Below, piece after piece: positions 50,034-62,800 of a stretch of DNA of 64,000 bases. The translations under genes were made by a program, and so were the position numbers. The stretch covers positions 1,798,001 through 1,862,000 of the forward strand of contig CP099423.1 in the NCBI GenBank assembly GCA_024114885.1, written 5' to 3'. The notes under the pieces are model-generated. The model was given only the letters and a program-made list of their open reading frames with translations, made no database searches and was not told the origin of the DNA. Positions within the stretch are counted from its first letter, which is position 1. Every line of letters starts with the position of its first letter. This DNA is from Septoria linicola (Eukaryota; Ascomycota; Dothideomycetes; Mycosphaerellales; Mycosphaerellaceae).

Positions 50034-50877
50034 CTACCCAGCGCCAAGATATCCGTCTTTTGGCATCTCCAACACGAAGTCGATAAGTGTCGGTTTCTGC
50101 AGAATGATATCACACCCGCTTCTCTCCTTCTCGAGGGCGATGGCGTCCTGATCGATCGCCTCGAGCTCTGGTACATTCAGGGCCCTCAACATCGCCGATC
50201 CGAATACTGACTCGATCCGTCGCATCATTCCGGAGCCGCCCGGCCAAGTGTGGTAGTAGTACATACAAGCTGATCTCAGCAGAGCAGCTGTGCTCGAGAC
50301 ATCCAGTAGCATGTTCGTGCCGTCACGATGGCCAAGCCGACTTTCGAAAGTTGCGACTTCCAGCTTCATGCTTTGGGGTCGTTGAGCCATTTTGAGTGCT
50401 TCTATCATGAATGGCATGTGCAATGAGAAAACCATTTGAGCATTAGAGCGCTCGACGTCGAAGTCGAAGTCGATCTCTACGGACAGCGGTCCAGCAAGAC
50501 TGAAGTTTTCCTCGCCGATATGCGAAGCAAATTTATGGATTGCAGAGTCGAAGGACTCGCCGTAATTGTCAGCGAAGGCAAACGTGTTGATGCCAAAGAA
50601 CATCTTCATGGTTTCCAATCGAATCTGCTTGCAGACGGTCGTTATGGCAAGCGGGTGGCTACGTTTGATGCCTTGAAGGCCCGATCGGTACCTTGCGACG
50701 ATTGTGAGCAAAGGTGTCCGTGACTGTTAATGAAAGTTCTACCTACACACGCGAGTCTCCGTTCACGTAAGTGCTGTCAATTGTGATACGGCCATGGTAA
50801 AGCACAAGCTCGTAGATCTTATTTCGAAGCTCAGCTGACAGCCTCTTGAACGCTGGGTCTCGCGTTGTCGTCGCCAT
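50034..50877 (-). CDS. F-box-like (2EXR-type) protein 1 of cluster
   Basis: Two exons: 50877-50747 and 50691-50034, with a 55-nt intron (GTAGGT...CTCAC...CAAG); 262 residues. The core motifs are AFKRLSAELRNKIYELVLYHG (F-box-like helix pair) and LAITTVCKQIRLETMKMFFGINTFAF (the CRQIxxE...FY.xNTF signature of this family), then a variable region. The 3' end lies 170 bases from that of MPH1. It is a tandem neighbour of two similar minus-strand genes. Confidence 0.78.
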
Positions 50878-51094
50878 TTTCTCTGCGATGCAAAGTCGAG
50901 AATGGGAGAAGGACGCCAGTATCTTGAAGTGGTGTGCGGCGAAAGCCTTAGACAAACTCTTGGTGAGTTGCGCTCATTAGTTGTCGTGTTGTGCCGCGCG
51001 ACTCTGGTGTTGTGATGTGGAGGCAGGTAAACAAATACTTTTGTTCCTGCAATCAGTCTCGCGTCTTGCATGCTTCACTTCACTTCTCATCACG

Positions 51095-51817
51095 TCACTC
51101 CTTTTCACTCCTCGCTTCTGTCTCCAAGTCCAAACTTCCACGCTGCGCCAACATATACTGTCTCGCCGAGCGCAACTGCTCCCCAATACCCTTCCTCCAC
51201 GTCCAACTTACCACCGTCTGATCAGCCAATTTCTCATCGAGCTCACCAAGCACCCTCTCCCAGCTCTCCTCCAGCTTCCCGAGCTCAACGACCTGCGTTT
51301 CAACATGCATCTGCTTCGGCAACACAATCTCTAACCTCACCCTCCGCAGACCGTCCACCACCCCCAAAGTCTCGACAGCATAATCCCACATCCCGCAAAC
51401 GATTTTTCGAAACTCAGGTGTCCAACTTCCGATTACATAGCCATCGCTAAATGCATGCCAGAGCACGACTTCGCCTTCTTGCTTGACGAGGTGCCACTTC
51501 TCTTCTCCGATTTGCTTCCGCCACGGCCCTAGCACATCTTCGAAGCGTGGTCCACTCAGGCTGCGTGGGTAAGGATTGCATTGGAAAGTGTTGACAGCGT
51601 AGAACATCATTCTGGTCTCGGAGTAAAGTTGTCGACATGTTGCCGTCAAAGCCAGGAGACGCGGATGTCGCTTGTGGTGAAGGTACGATTGACTTGTGAA
51701 GGCTTGACCTTTGTGGAAGGTGCGTTCGAGGACGATGGGCTCTGTACAAGTAAGAAGATAGGACGATATGAGGTTACGTGTCTCAGCTGGGAGACGGAGG
51801 TGCGGCGATAGCTCCAT
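51095..51817 (-). CDS. F-box-like (2EXR-type) protein 2 of cluster
   Basis: Single exon, 240 residues. Motifs: HLRLPAETRNLISSYLLTC and LLALTATCRQLYSETRMMFYAVNTFQCNPY, the family signature. A Trp-rich middle segment follows (SWTPEFRKIVCGMWDYAVETL). Function unknown; related to the genes on either side by the signature only, the rest being strongly diverged. Confidence 0.75.
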   Translation of the reverse strand: MELSPHLRLPAETRNLISSYLLTCTEPIVLERTFHKGQAFTSQSYLHHKRHPRLLALTATCRQLYSETRMMFYAVNTFQCNPYPRSLSGPRFEDVLGPWRKQIGEEKWHLVKQEGEVVLWHAFSDGYVIGSWTPEFRKIVCGMWDYAVETLGVVDGLRRVRLEIVLPKQMHVETQVVELGKLEESWERVLGELDEKLADQTVVSWTWRKGIGEQLRSARQYMLAQRGSLDLETEARSEKE

Positions 51818-52208
51818 GCCGGCATCGATCGATAGCTCGTGTCGGATGTCTGCGAGCTTTTTAGCCAGAAGTAGTTCTAAGTAGAGGTGAGGTCAACTGT
51901 CGAATATGGGAAGGAAGGCAGTCACGACTCACGTCAATCCATGCATCACGAGGAACAACCAGGTGTACTCTACACACACGGCCATTCGTCGGTATCTGAG
52001 ACGGGCTATGTTTCGTCTGCAAACTGCGCAAGACTGACGTGCATGAGTGCTGACTCGTGGCGGTATTGGCTAGGATTGCTCGAGAGAGCTGAGTCAGTGC
52101 CCCGACAAGAACTTGACGTGCTGAGCACGCCTTAAGAGGCACTCTTGTGAGGGAGGAGGAATAAAGCTCTGCCATTCGGTCTCCGAAAAATTATGATCTG
52201 GTAGCTGC
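51818..52208. other. Intergenic within the F-box-like cluster
   Basis: About 390 bases. Frame 51861-52175 (-) has no recognisable content. Confidence 0.4.
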
Positions 52209-53185
52209 TCAGAACCGACTTTGTGAAGGCAGCGAGGTTCGCAGTCTCTCCCTAGCGACGCACATGCTTTCTAAGATCTCATCGATGCCTCTCTTTCGTG
52301 TAACTTCCCCTTTTTCTTCTGCCTCAACAGCCAGCTTCGACCATCTGTCCAAGTGTCGCTCCCAAGTCCAGGCAGGCAGTCGCAGAGACAAGTTAATCGT
52401 GGTGGCGAAGCGCGAGCTTCTCGCTTCGCGGTATACTGACCGGAGAGCTCGATCCTGCCATGGCACCTCATTCACAAAGCAGATCTGACTCTTGCACCTA
52501 CACTCTGTGTGTCAATGCAATATGTTCCTGCCGCAATGACCATGGCTTTCAATGCCTCCGTGATCTGGATTCCAGTGTCCTGAGGTGACGGCAGTGTTCG
52601 AGCTGCACGAACATTGGTCACAAGTGTCGTGAAACTGAACGACCTGATCTGTAAGAAGGCTTCCTCGCCAATTGTGTCTCGAAAGCGCTTCAGCACAGAG
52701 ATCGCATCGTTGCCTGGACAGTATGGGTCGTGATCAATGCTGAAGCTGTTGACTTGATAGAAGACTTGGCTTGTTTCGCGTCTGATAGCTTTGCTGACTG
52801 CACTCAGAGCTCGCGCGTTGTCGATTTGCGTCAGGTTGTTCTTGCGATATGGTAAGTGAGACAACTTACCTCTGCCGCGATACGCGTGGATGCGAAACGG
52901 TTGCTTGTATGTGCAGGCCAGCTGCAAGATATGAGTCCGCAAATGAGAGCTCAGCTGGCCAAAGAGACCAGCGGCGGAGGGAAGCCACGTGAACAACTTT
53001 CTGCTGGTGCGTCGACATGGCAGATTTATCGCTAGCTTGCGCGTGTCCACATCTTTGAGTAGGAGAGGGTGCATGTGTGTGACGACAAGATGGTCAAGCG
53101 CTGTCGCTGGTCTCGGTAGTGGGGACCTTTGTCCTGGCTGTCGCTTTCCTGCCACGACAGGTATCTCGAGGTCCTTTGCCGCCAT
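52209..53185 (-). CDS. F-box-like (2EXR-type) protein 3 of cluster
   Basis: Two exons: 53185-52502 and 52454-52209, with a 47-nt intron (GTAGGT...GGCAG); 309 residues. The F-box-like helix is degenerate (LSSHLRTHILQLACTYKQPF), but the family signature is clear (LSAVSKAIRRETSQVFYQVNSFSI), followed by FRDTIGEEAFLQIRSF, comparable to the IGEEKW/IGEEN segments of the two neighbours. The shared IGEE block supports origin by duplication. The N-terminal ~70 residues are uncertain and could be a misassigned start. Confidence 0.72.
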
Positions 53186-53464
53186 TTTGAACGCGAGAAC
53201 TGAGTGATGTGCTACAGATAAGATGGTCGTGTGTTGCTCCTTACTGCACAGCAGTTATGAGTCGACGTTCAAGTCAGTTGAAGAATCTGCTTATGAGTAC
53301 GCGAATACAAAAGGAATGCAGCTGATTTGTTCATGCTTTCATACCTGTATGTCTGAGCTCGTGCCTCACTTCATCGCGTGACTGAAGCGATCTAGCACTG
53401 CTTTGGAGTCGCCGCTGCCATCGATGGGTGGTGGTCCTGCTCATCTAATGTCCATACACGATCC
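53186..53464. other. Short intergenic stretch
   Basis: 280 bases between the third F-box-like gene and capping protein beta. Nothing recognised. Confidence 0.5.
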
Positions 53465-54354
53465 CTATCGTCCCATCTTGTCAATCACTTCGCGGTGAGC
53501 TGCACGATCCTTCTCAGCTTCACTCAGTGGCTGTATGCTCCTCAAATCTCCAACCACATCCTTTGCCTTGCCAAAATACACCTCTTGCAGCAGATTGCGC
53601 ATTCGCGTCTCCATGTCTTCCACCATGCGTCCAATGTTCACTACATGACTCTGCTCAATCTCTGCATCTCGCAGACCCTGCAAGGGCGAGTCGTGCTGAG
53701 TCTGTCTCGTCAAGTTGCCGGCCAGCTCCAGGCTGTCCACAGCATTTGACTGGAGGCCCAGGTCCAAGATGACAGTCGAAGTGAGCTTGTAGTGCGCACT
53801 TCTCTTTGTCGCCGCCTCGCTCACTTCCAAAACGTGAATGCTGTCCCATCCACCCTTGCCAGCTCCGCTCCCGCTGGCGCTCTTCTTGAATAGCACAACT
53901 CCTGCGAAGCCCTCGTCCAATGCCCACAAATATGCACTGCTGATGCCACCTTCGTAGTATAGTTCTCTGTATACATCCACGCCTTGGTTTAGTGTCTCTT
54001 CCATGCGCCGCACACGCCCCGAAGGTACGAGCTCAGCAGCATCTTCCTCTGGTATCGACGGCTCGAATTCGTTGGACCATGGCGAGCGGTATGAGTCGCC
54101 GTCGCGGTTGTAGTCGCAGCAAAGGTAGTCGCGACCGGACTTGGGGCAGCGCTTGGAGGTTAAAGCAACATCGACCGATGAGAGCAGATCTTCTTCTAGT
54201 GAAGGCTGCAGCGAGATGATGCCATTGAGGTTCTGTTGTGTGGAGGAAGGTGGAAGCCGCCGCAGCAGGTCGCTATTCTTTCGCGTCAGCCGGGTCAGAG
54301 CATGTCGGATTGGCAGTCATACAGTGCAGCATCGAACGGGTCTGTCGCAGCCAT
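53465..54354 (-). CDS. CAP2: F-actin-capping protein subunit beta
   Basis: Two exons: 54354-54323 (MAATDPFDAAL) and 54272-53465, with a 50-nt intron (GTATGA...CTGAC...ATAG); 279 residues, the normal family size. Family blocks are DLLRRLPPSSTQQNLNGII, CCDYNRDGDSYRSPWSNEF, YRELYYEGGISSAYLWALDEGFAGVVLFKK and, at the end, MVEDMETRMRNLLQEVYFGKAKDVVGDLR. With the alpha subunit it forms the heterodimer that caps actin filament barbed ends. The splice joins the start to the LLRRL helix exactly. Confidence 0.93.
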
Positions 54355-54640
54355 TCTGACAAGTGTTTGTATTGTTATATCGGCGTGGATTGTCTGCATT
54401 CAAGTGAGGTCGGCGGAAGTGGGGCTCAGGGCTACGACAGGCAGCAGCTCCGCCTCGCTCGATCTTTCTCGACCTTTGTTTCTTCGCGACATCGACATAA
54501 GCATGAATACCAACGACATTCGAAGTAGACCTATTCCATCATTACCTACGGATAGTCGTAAGTCACGGAAAAGGGCGCGTAGTCGAGGCCTCAGATGGCA
54601 CGAGCAGCGCGATTGCCCCGACAGAGTACTTAACAATTCC
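54355..54640. other. Short divergent gap
   Basis: 286 bases between capping protein beta and the oxidoreductase relic; nothing recognised. Confidence 0.5.
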
Positions 54641-55689
54641 TTATCTACCACTTCCCGCGCCCTCTGTCTCACTAATCCTGAAGATGTACTTCGTCGCGCT
54701 CGCCTTACCATTCTTCATATTTTCTAAGCCCTGCTGGACTCCCGCAAGACCACCTGGAACCACCTGTTGAGGGTGAGCTTTGAACCATCCTTCCGCAAGA
54801 CCCCTAGTTACTGGAAATATCTCATATACACATATCCCAGATCTTTGTCGTTCTCATGTACACTACCAACCTGTGTCATGCTCTGTTGTACGCCACTCGG
54901 GTAGACGTCCCAGTTCGCCATCTTCTCAAAACCCTTGCTCGCATCTGGCAGCACAAAGGTTGTCTTTCCAGTCTGCGAATCCAGGACCTTGGCGATATTG
55001 GCTGGAGCGCTCTTCTCACTTACGCAATCGATCGCGTACTCCAGCTTGGCGCCTTTCAGTGCGTTGCGGATGCCCTCAACGACAGCATCATCCCCGTTGC
55101 GGTAATCAACGATACTGTCGCCCTTGCTGCGATCAATGAGAGACTCGACATGTGCCTGAGCATTACCCGTAACCGCAACGATAGGGTGAATGTTGCTCTT
55201 CATGGCGAGCTGGACGGCGAAAGAGCCTACTGCAGAGCCTGCGCCATGGAGGCAGCGGCATGGGTTTCGTGGCCTTTGACCACGGCTGCGGCAGAGCCAA
55301 CCGATCTGCAGCATAGAGACCAACTACCGCTGTGAGACCTGTGAGAGGAATTGTTGCGCCTTCTTCGAAGCTGCTCTCTGATGGTAGGAGAGCTGTCGTG
55401 TGAGCCCACGCCACACCATACTCTGCGTAACTTCCACCAGCAGTACGCATCTCGTGAAAGGCGAATACCCGATCGCCTTTCTTGAATTCGAAGACCCCTT
55501 CCCCGACGCTGTGGATCGTGCCTGCAATATCATCGCTGGTATTTGCGGCTGTGCCGAAATATTCAGGGAGCTTCCAGTCCTTGGGATTCGAGCCAGAGAC
55601 TTCGATCTTTATCACGACTTGTCCAGCTTTTGATTCGGACTGTCAATGATCTCGGCCTGCGGTCCTTTGTCCACAATGGCTTTTTTCAT
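54641..55689 (-). pseudogene. Zinc-type alcohol dehydrogenase/quinone oxidoreductase with three frameshifts
   Basis: The complete medium-chain dehydrogenase/reductase sequence can be followed from MKKAIVDKGPQAEIIDSP (ATG 55689) to KASATKYIFRISE (TAA 54643-54641), but only by changing frame three times. The changes are near 55635 (before KAGQVVIKIEVSGSNPKDWK), near 55255 (before GAGSAVGSFAVQLA, the nucleotide-binding Gly motif) and near 54830 (after GYVYMRYF, before RGLAEGWFKAHP). None of the junctions leaves space for an intron. Between the lesions the protein is well conserved (FKKGDRVFAFHEMR, GATIPLTGLTAVVGLY). Members reduce quinones or enones with NAD(P)H. It is either a recently dead gene or a locally error-prone sequence. 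Confidence 0.78.
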
Positions 55690-56843
55690 CTTGGCTGAAG
55701 TGGTTCGGAGGTGTTTTTGGATGATAGATGCAGTCACGTTCTGTGCGAGCAAGCAGACTGTGGATCTGATAGAGAAGGAATGACATACTTCCCTGCAGAC
55801 AGCAGCGTCTTAAGTAGCAGACACACATCTTCTCTGCATCATGTTGTCTTAGTATTGACTTGTGTTTGGCATAATGTTGTGCAATGTATTGATCCTTGAA
55901 TAAGACTTATGCGGGGATCAGTGGGTCTGGACTGCCGCATGCTGTGCTCCTCCGCTGATCACTAACTTACTGGATCAGAATCAGCGCCATGAACTGGCGG
56001 CAAAAATTCGACTCGATTATGAAGCAGGCTGTACGGGCTGTCCAGCAGCAGATGGTTCTTGCTACGTGGCAATGAACCAAGACAAATCGATGTCCATGCC
56101 TTGTAGTAATGTTGCGGCAAGCGGAAACGGAGACGAAGAGAGGTGGGCAGTTTCCGGGCTGACAGATATGGGAATCGTTGCTTCGCCATGTTTTGTGCCT
56201 CTGGACAATTACTGGGTTTCCCAAACATTCCACAGGATCTCGACATGAGTACTGAATCTCCCCGTGAAAGATGTCGCATCAGTACTCGGCTGTGGCAAGG
56301 CATGGCAATTTCTGCAGCCACTTGAGCAGTTGACACAGTCGAACAGTCTCTGTTGATTTATCGACGATCTTGTTTGTAGGAGGTCGACTAGCATCAGGAC
56401 CTTGCAAGTGAAAAACGTTGAGCGGCTGTCCACCTTCCGTACGCTCACAAGATCGCGGATATCCCGCACTACGAACACGCCTCGATCTCGTTCTTGCGTA
56501 CCGCATATAGATAAGCGCCTGCAAAGCCCCAGCTGCAGGGAGGATCGCGGAGAGACTTTGTCCCAAGCGTTCCGGCGAGGACGTCCGCACTGTTCTCACA
56601 GCCTCATGCCAGCGGTACTCCGGCTTTTGCATCTCAGACGTCCGATAAACCACCATTCAAGCTCGAATCGGCACATAACGCGCTGCGAGTGCCGGGTTCA
56701 CTCGTCTCGTTTCTTCACGCAAAGCTAGAATCCAGGTAATCCACGTGCCATTGAACGAACATGATTTTCAGCTCAGCTATCTACCCTTTAAGTACACAAC
56801 TCATGCTCCTGGCGCGCCGAACGCTACCCTCTCGGTCCAGGAC
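55690..56843. other. Intergenic, one weak open frame
   Basis: About 1.15 kb. A plus-strand frame from about 55900 to 56248 is open and protein-like in part (AAKIRLDYEAGCTGCPAADG), with an ATG at 56072, but no family was recognised and no start or splice could be fixed. The rest is featureless. Confidence 0.35.
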
Positions 56844-59800
56844 TCAATGAAACGCCTGTCTCGCAGCAGGTCGTGCAGCAGGCACAGGCGCCAAAGGTCC
56901 CAAGTCAAACTTGACACTATCTCTCTTGACTGGCACTTGCCCCTTGAGGTAGTTCGTCGGCGTCAAACGACACGTGCTAGATGAGCTCGTGCTGCTCGGC
57001 TGGACGTAGACTATCGACGTGACTACTCCTCCTCCGCCCTCCGTTACTGTTACGACGTAGCCTGGTGCTGTCGGACTGGCTGTCACAGTGGGGCCGGCCT
57101 GCGTTATTGTAGCTGTTCCTCCCGTGACGGTGTTCTGGACGGTCGTAGGCTGGATGCTGACTTGGACGGATGTGGTTGTTACGGTGTTAAACGAGACCGA
57201 GATGACCGTTGTTACTCCGTAAGTGGAGGTGTAGGTGACGCCGTTCGATACGACCGTAGAGATAGCTGTCGAGATGCCGTAGACTGTTGAGCCAGGAATG
57301 TACTGCGTCGGTGCTGGGCCGGTGCCAGGTCTGGGTGCGGAACGTTAGTATGCTATCAGTCGTGGCTAGGCTATGTTGACTTACCCAGTGCCTTGTATGG
57401 CCGTCGAGACGAGATAGGAGGTGGGTGCAGGCCCGGTTCCGGGACTACGAGAAGTATTAGTAAGGCCCGAATTGGCAGGTGAGCGAGATTAATCGTACCC
57501 AGTCCCATCTGTAGGCTTCACTGCCGCTCGGCTGATAAGTCTTCCACTCCACACGCCTGGAGAGTTGCCAATCTCATCTCCTACTTGAAGGAGACAATTA
57601 TCGGTCGTCTGGGTGCTGATGAAGGAGATACCGCCGCATTGCTGAGCATCGCCAGTCAAGAGGGTGTTGTACGCATCACATCGAGACATGCAGTCAACAA
57701 AGCGTGGCTGCGAGGATGTTTCCAGGGTGGCATCTGTGAAGCCTGTATCGCAGGTGATGATGTAGACTTGGCCGTTGCCATCAATGTAGCTCTGTCCATT
57801 GTTGAATGGACATCTTGGCAGATTAGATGGGCTTCCCGTGACGGTGACTGTTGGTCCTTGTGTTACAGTAGCGACTCCGGTGCCGAGTCCTGTGCCTGGG
57901 CTGCAAAAGAATTAGCTGACTGTATTGCGGTACGCTTGACGAAAGCCCAACTCACCCAGTACCTGGCCCAGTTGCAGCGCCAGTTCCAGGGCTGAGTGAC
58001 TTGTCAGGCTGTCTATCAACGTATGACTTTAGGGAATCACAACTTACCCAGTTCCGGGGCCTGTGCCAGCTCCAGTTCCCGGTCTAAGACGTCTGTCAGT
58101 TTTGTCCTTCAACTTCATCTGATATGCAATGTGCTCACCCAGTGCCGGGACCAGTGCCAGGTCTGTTTATTCACAATCAGTAATGCTCAAATCTCGACAA
58201 TCTGCAATGCTTACCCAGTGCCCGGTCCTGAACCACCTCCAACATATGTGGCGGTGATGACTGCTGTCGATGTGCCGATGATCAAAGAGCCCCTTGAAGC
58301 TGTGGTCACATAAGTCGAGAGGATCGTCGTGGGCTGATAGACTGTGGTCGGAACATATGAAATGATGGTCGTGATTTCGACTCCATATCCGCCGCACAGA
58401 GAATCAGCGAAGTTGAACAGATCTAGAGATGTGGTTAGCATTGCTCGTACCAGCTCGCGAGCAAGACACACCTCGAATCGTGGTCTGATTGCAGCCACTA
58501 GTCACGCACGCAATAATGCTGTCGAGGTAAGGTTTGTTCTCGCAAATGCACCTGACATCCTGTGGATCGCAGTTGCCATAGTCGATCACACATTCTTGTG
58601 CACAGCTAGGAAGATCTGTGATAGATGGAACTGCTGTCACGGTAGTCCGGGTGACTACAGCGGTTTGCGTTATTGTGCCAGTGTGCGAGATTTCGGCCGT
58701 GGGCAAAGCAGTGACGCCGTAGCCGCTGCATAGATTATTGGCGAAGACGATCACCTCTGTCAAGAAGTCAGCACTCTCTTGTAGTAGACCTCTTTCATCG
58801 CCAGAAACCAACCTTCTATGCTAGCATCACTGCAGCCATTCGCAATGCAATTCCTGATGTTCGCCAGATATGGCTGGTTTGTGCATATGCAGTGCACATC
58901 CGACGCATCGCATGGTCTGAAATCTGCGACACAGCCTTGCGCACAAGTCGGCAGCTGGCTGATCGAAGGTACAGGGCGTGAGCTGGTTCTGGTAGCCACT
59001 CCATTTCCTGTGTAGGAGACATTGGCAGTTGGCAGCGAAGGAACGCCGTTGTCGCTGCAGAGCTTAGTGGCGTACGAGATGCATGCTTCGATTTCTGCAT
59101 TACTACAGCGAGCAGCGATGCAATCTGTCACTGTCTTCAAGAATGGCTGGTTCTTGCAGATGCAATTGACATCAGATGGTCTGCAGGGGCTAAAGTCAAT
59201 AACGCACTCTTGCGCACAACCTGGCAAGTCCGTCACAGCAGGAGGCTTCGTTGGTACGATTGTGTACGTAACGGAGCTTCCTTGATCGTTTGTCGTAGTA
59301 ACGGTGACTTGGCCAGGTACACTGGTTGTACCAGGAATGATCACGTATCCTGGATTGGCGCATACCTCTCCAGGCAGGCAGGTCGTCATTGTGTATGTGG
59401 TGAAAATTGTGGTATAGCCAGTGCCTGAGACGACGCGAGGACAAGTACCGGGCACTCGGGTGGTGAGCACGCTCGTGGCGCTGACTGAGCCTCGAGACGA
59501 CGATGCTCTGCTTAAGCTTGATGATGGCCATGCGCTTGTCGTTGGCACTGTCCCCGTTACAATGCCCGAGCTATCTGTGACAAGCAGAGGTAGACTTGGG
59601 AAGTTGGTCGGAGGAGCACTGACATCGCAGCCTCCTGTAACAATGGGAGTAATCCCGCATGTGAAGCAGATGGAGGACGAGCACTCGCCGCCGGTGCCGC
59701 CTGTTGCAGATGTGACCACGAAGAACGAGGAGGCTCCCGAAGTCGTGAATGAACCCGATGGCAACGTGGAAAAGATTGTAGTCGTGATGGCTGGTACGCT

Positions 59801-62800
59801 CGAGTCAGACGAGAGAGAAAGTGTGGTCGTCGGTGCGGCAACATAAGTCGAGGTCCTGCTCACACTGGTTGTGACGGATGCGCCGCCACCGTACGAAGGA
59901 GGAGGACCAGCATCTGAAGAGGAGAATGGCGTGGCCGAAGCACTTGCAGAGGCCGCAGGGATCACGTAGAATGGTGGGTTCGAAGTGTCTTCTACAACCG
60001 CCCCACCTACAGCGCCAGGAAGGTCATAGGTGCCGGTGACCTCGCTGAAGAGCACACAGTTGTCGATCGCTGCTGGTACGAATTGGAATGCCACACAGCT
60101 TGCCGTGTTAACGCACGTGGCCTCGCAAGACGCGTAGTTGCGGACGGGCACTCTCTGCGCAAAACCTGGGGCCACATCTCTCTTGTACGAGTCTGGGACG
60201 TCTAAAACAGTGGTCTCAATGTCTGGAATGACGGTACCGCGATACCCAACACCGCATTGTACAGCAAATGTGTTTCCATTCGAAGACGAACAGTATGGGC
60301 TGGCAGAGTCAGCTGGAGCTCCACAGGCGTCCTCGTAGGTGACAGGGCAAGCTGGCGGTGGAGCTACTGATGATGTGGTCGTGGCTGGCGCAGAAACTGA
60401 AGCACTGCTAACACTTGTGATGGCGAATGTCGAGCTGTACGTGACGCCATCAGAGGTGAACTCAGACACCATTGTCGAGATTTGCGTATAGGCGGGAGGA
60501 GCCTCAGCAGACGACTCAACAGGGCTGGCGCTGCTCACACTGGTGACAGCAAATGTCGAGCTGTATGTGACTCCATCCGAGGTGAATTCAAACACTGTGG
60601 TGCTGATAATCGTCGCTTCTGGCTCAGCAGAAGAATAGCTTGGAAGCTCACTTGAAGCAGGAACTTCGCTAACAGTAGTGACGGGGAATGTCGAGCTGTA
60701 CGTAACGCCTTCCGAGGTGTACTCCGAAACTGTAGTTTCAATAATCGTCAAAGGTGCTGAGCTGCTGGCTTCCAGCTCGCTTGATGCGGAACTAGAAGAA
60801 CTTTCGCCCACTGGCTCCTCAGTTGCGGTAGTAGCAATCGTGATGGGGAAAGCAGAGCTGTAGGTGACGCCTTGTGAGGTCCACGTAGCATATGTCGTGG
60901 AAACGAAGGTGACCAGCGAAGAGTACACAGGGGGCTCCGCGCTCAAGGAAGTAGTTACTGGCCAAGCAGAAGTATAGGTCGTGCCAGACGACACCCATGT
61001 CGAGCTGGCTGCAAGCACAATGCTGCTTGAGAGCAAAGTGTCCGATGAAGAGGACACCATAGATGATAGAGAACTCGACGAGCTTGATGATGAAGTCTGG
61101 GACGAAGCGCCAGGAGCCGATATCGAGCTGCTACTGCTACTTCTGCTTGCTGATGAGGTCGTAGATGTTCGAGTCGTTGTCGTGGTGGTCGTCACTGGTA
61201 GAGTACAGCTTCTCAAACTATTAGCTGGCAACGACCCGCCACTGGGCGCTTTGTAGAAGTTCGTGTTGATGGCAGCAATACGGCCCTCGCTGCTCTCCGG
61301 TCGGAAGTCATCGGTAGCAGATGTAGGAGCCTTGAGATAACAGAAATTTGCGAACCAGACGAATCCAGTACATGTACCATTTCTACCGCTTGAGCAGGCC
61401 TCGAAACAGAGGTTAAAGCTGTTTGCGAAGAAGCTTGCAGAGCTGCCCGCTGCGAACACATCTCGATTACAGCCCAGGATGTAGTTGACACCACAATTGT
61501 CTTGCACAATTTGTTCGTTGTTCGCGGGGCAAGCAAAGTTTGCAGGTCCAACGGCTGTCGTTGCTGCCGCTCCTCCAGCTGTCGTGGTCAAGGCAGGTGA
61601 GTCGTTGCTCGAGGATGAAGCAAGGCTGTTGGAAATAGGTGCAGGCGAACTACCTGCTGGATCGCTGGAAACTTGCACGTTTGATGTAGGACGATTGGAC
61701 GTGTTAACGATCGCACCAGATTGAGCAGGTCCACCTACCCTCATAGCAGTATACACGTTGGGGCTGTTCGTCAGATATCCAGCTGCGGACTCCTTGCTGT
61801 AGCATTGACCACGACCGTTTGGAGCTTGTGCTATGTTCGAGGGAGCGAACGTTACTGCAAGACACCCGGACCAGCCGTCGCAGAGCACCAAACAGGCGTC
61901 AAATGAGGGCGCTTCCAGGACATGAGCACTAGCCGCGTTGTACTCCTTGCCACAGAGAAGACTGTATTGATAGCCAGCAGCGTCGGCAACCACAGAATTG
62001 TTGTATCGAGGACAAGCAGCTCCAGTAGCCACCGAGACCGGCGCACTAGATGTCGAGCTAGTAAGCGGTCCGCTGTATGGAGGCGCTGAGGGCAGCGTCG
62101 TCGTGGTGGCACTCATTCCCACGGGTATGGTATTCGTGCTTTGGCCGATTGGAGAGACTGAGCTGAGACTGGTCGAGTATGCAGAGGTGGTCGCAACGCT
62201 GGCCGGCATCTGATAGACCTGGATTCTGTTGATCTCCCAATAAGCTTCCGTGAAACGCTCAGGGTATTCTCCAACATATGCCGCGCATCTGTTGTTGGGC
62301 GTGTCCTCTGTAGTTTTTGGTACGTCTTGTGGACAAGAAGGCCAATCACTGTACGCACTGCCAGCCCAAGCTCCACAAAAGTCAATGTTGATGATGATAC
62401 TCATATTTCTGAAGTGAGAGTCGATATCGCATGCACCCTGTGCGTTCACCGCCGGAGTGCCGAAGGAGGCCACGTCTGGTCTTCCTGCCGTGATACTTGC
62501 TGGGATCTGACCGCGAGGAAACCACCAGTGCTTAATGTAGTTCGAGGTCCACTCGGTAGCATACACGCCACCTCGATTCGCGTTGAAATCAGGACCGTAA
62601 TTGTTCGGATTTGCCGTGGTATTTCGTAGTTCTGAACCACAGCCGACAATGTTCTGTGCAGCGTGATCACAGTTGCTGTAAGTAAAGGTTCCAGTCTGAC
62701 CACTTCCTGCTATGCTACAGTTGGAGGAGGTGTGTAGCGCCATTGTGTTGAACGTGGAAGTGTGCACACCCTCGATGATATCTGCGGCATCTTTAGCGGA

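Noticed and set aside
50723..50743. A 25-nt intron joining GTGTAG to AACAG in the first F-box-like gene
   Set aside because: Too short for spliceosomal splicing; a 55-nt intron (50746-50692) with GTAGGT donor fits both frame and family.
59421..59846. Plus-strand frames within the giant secreted-protein gene
   Set aside because: Antisense shadows of low-complexity Ser/Thr stalk sequence.
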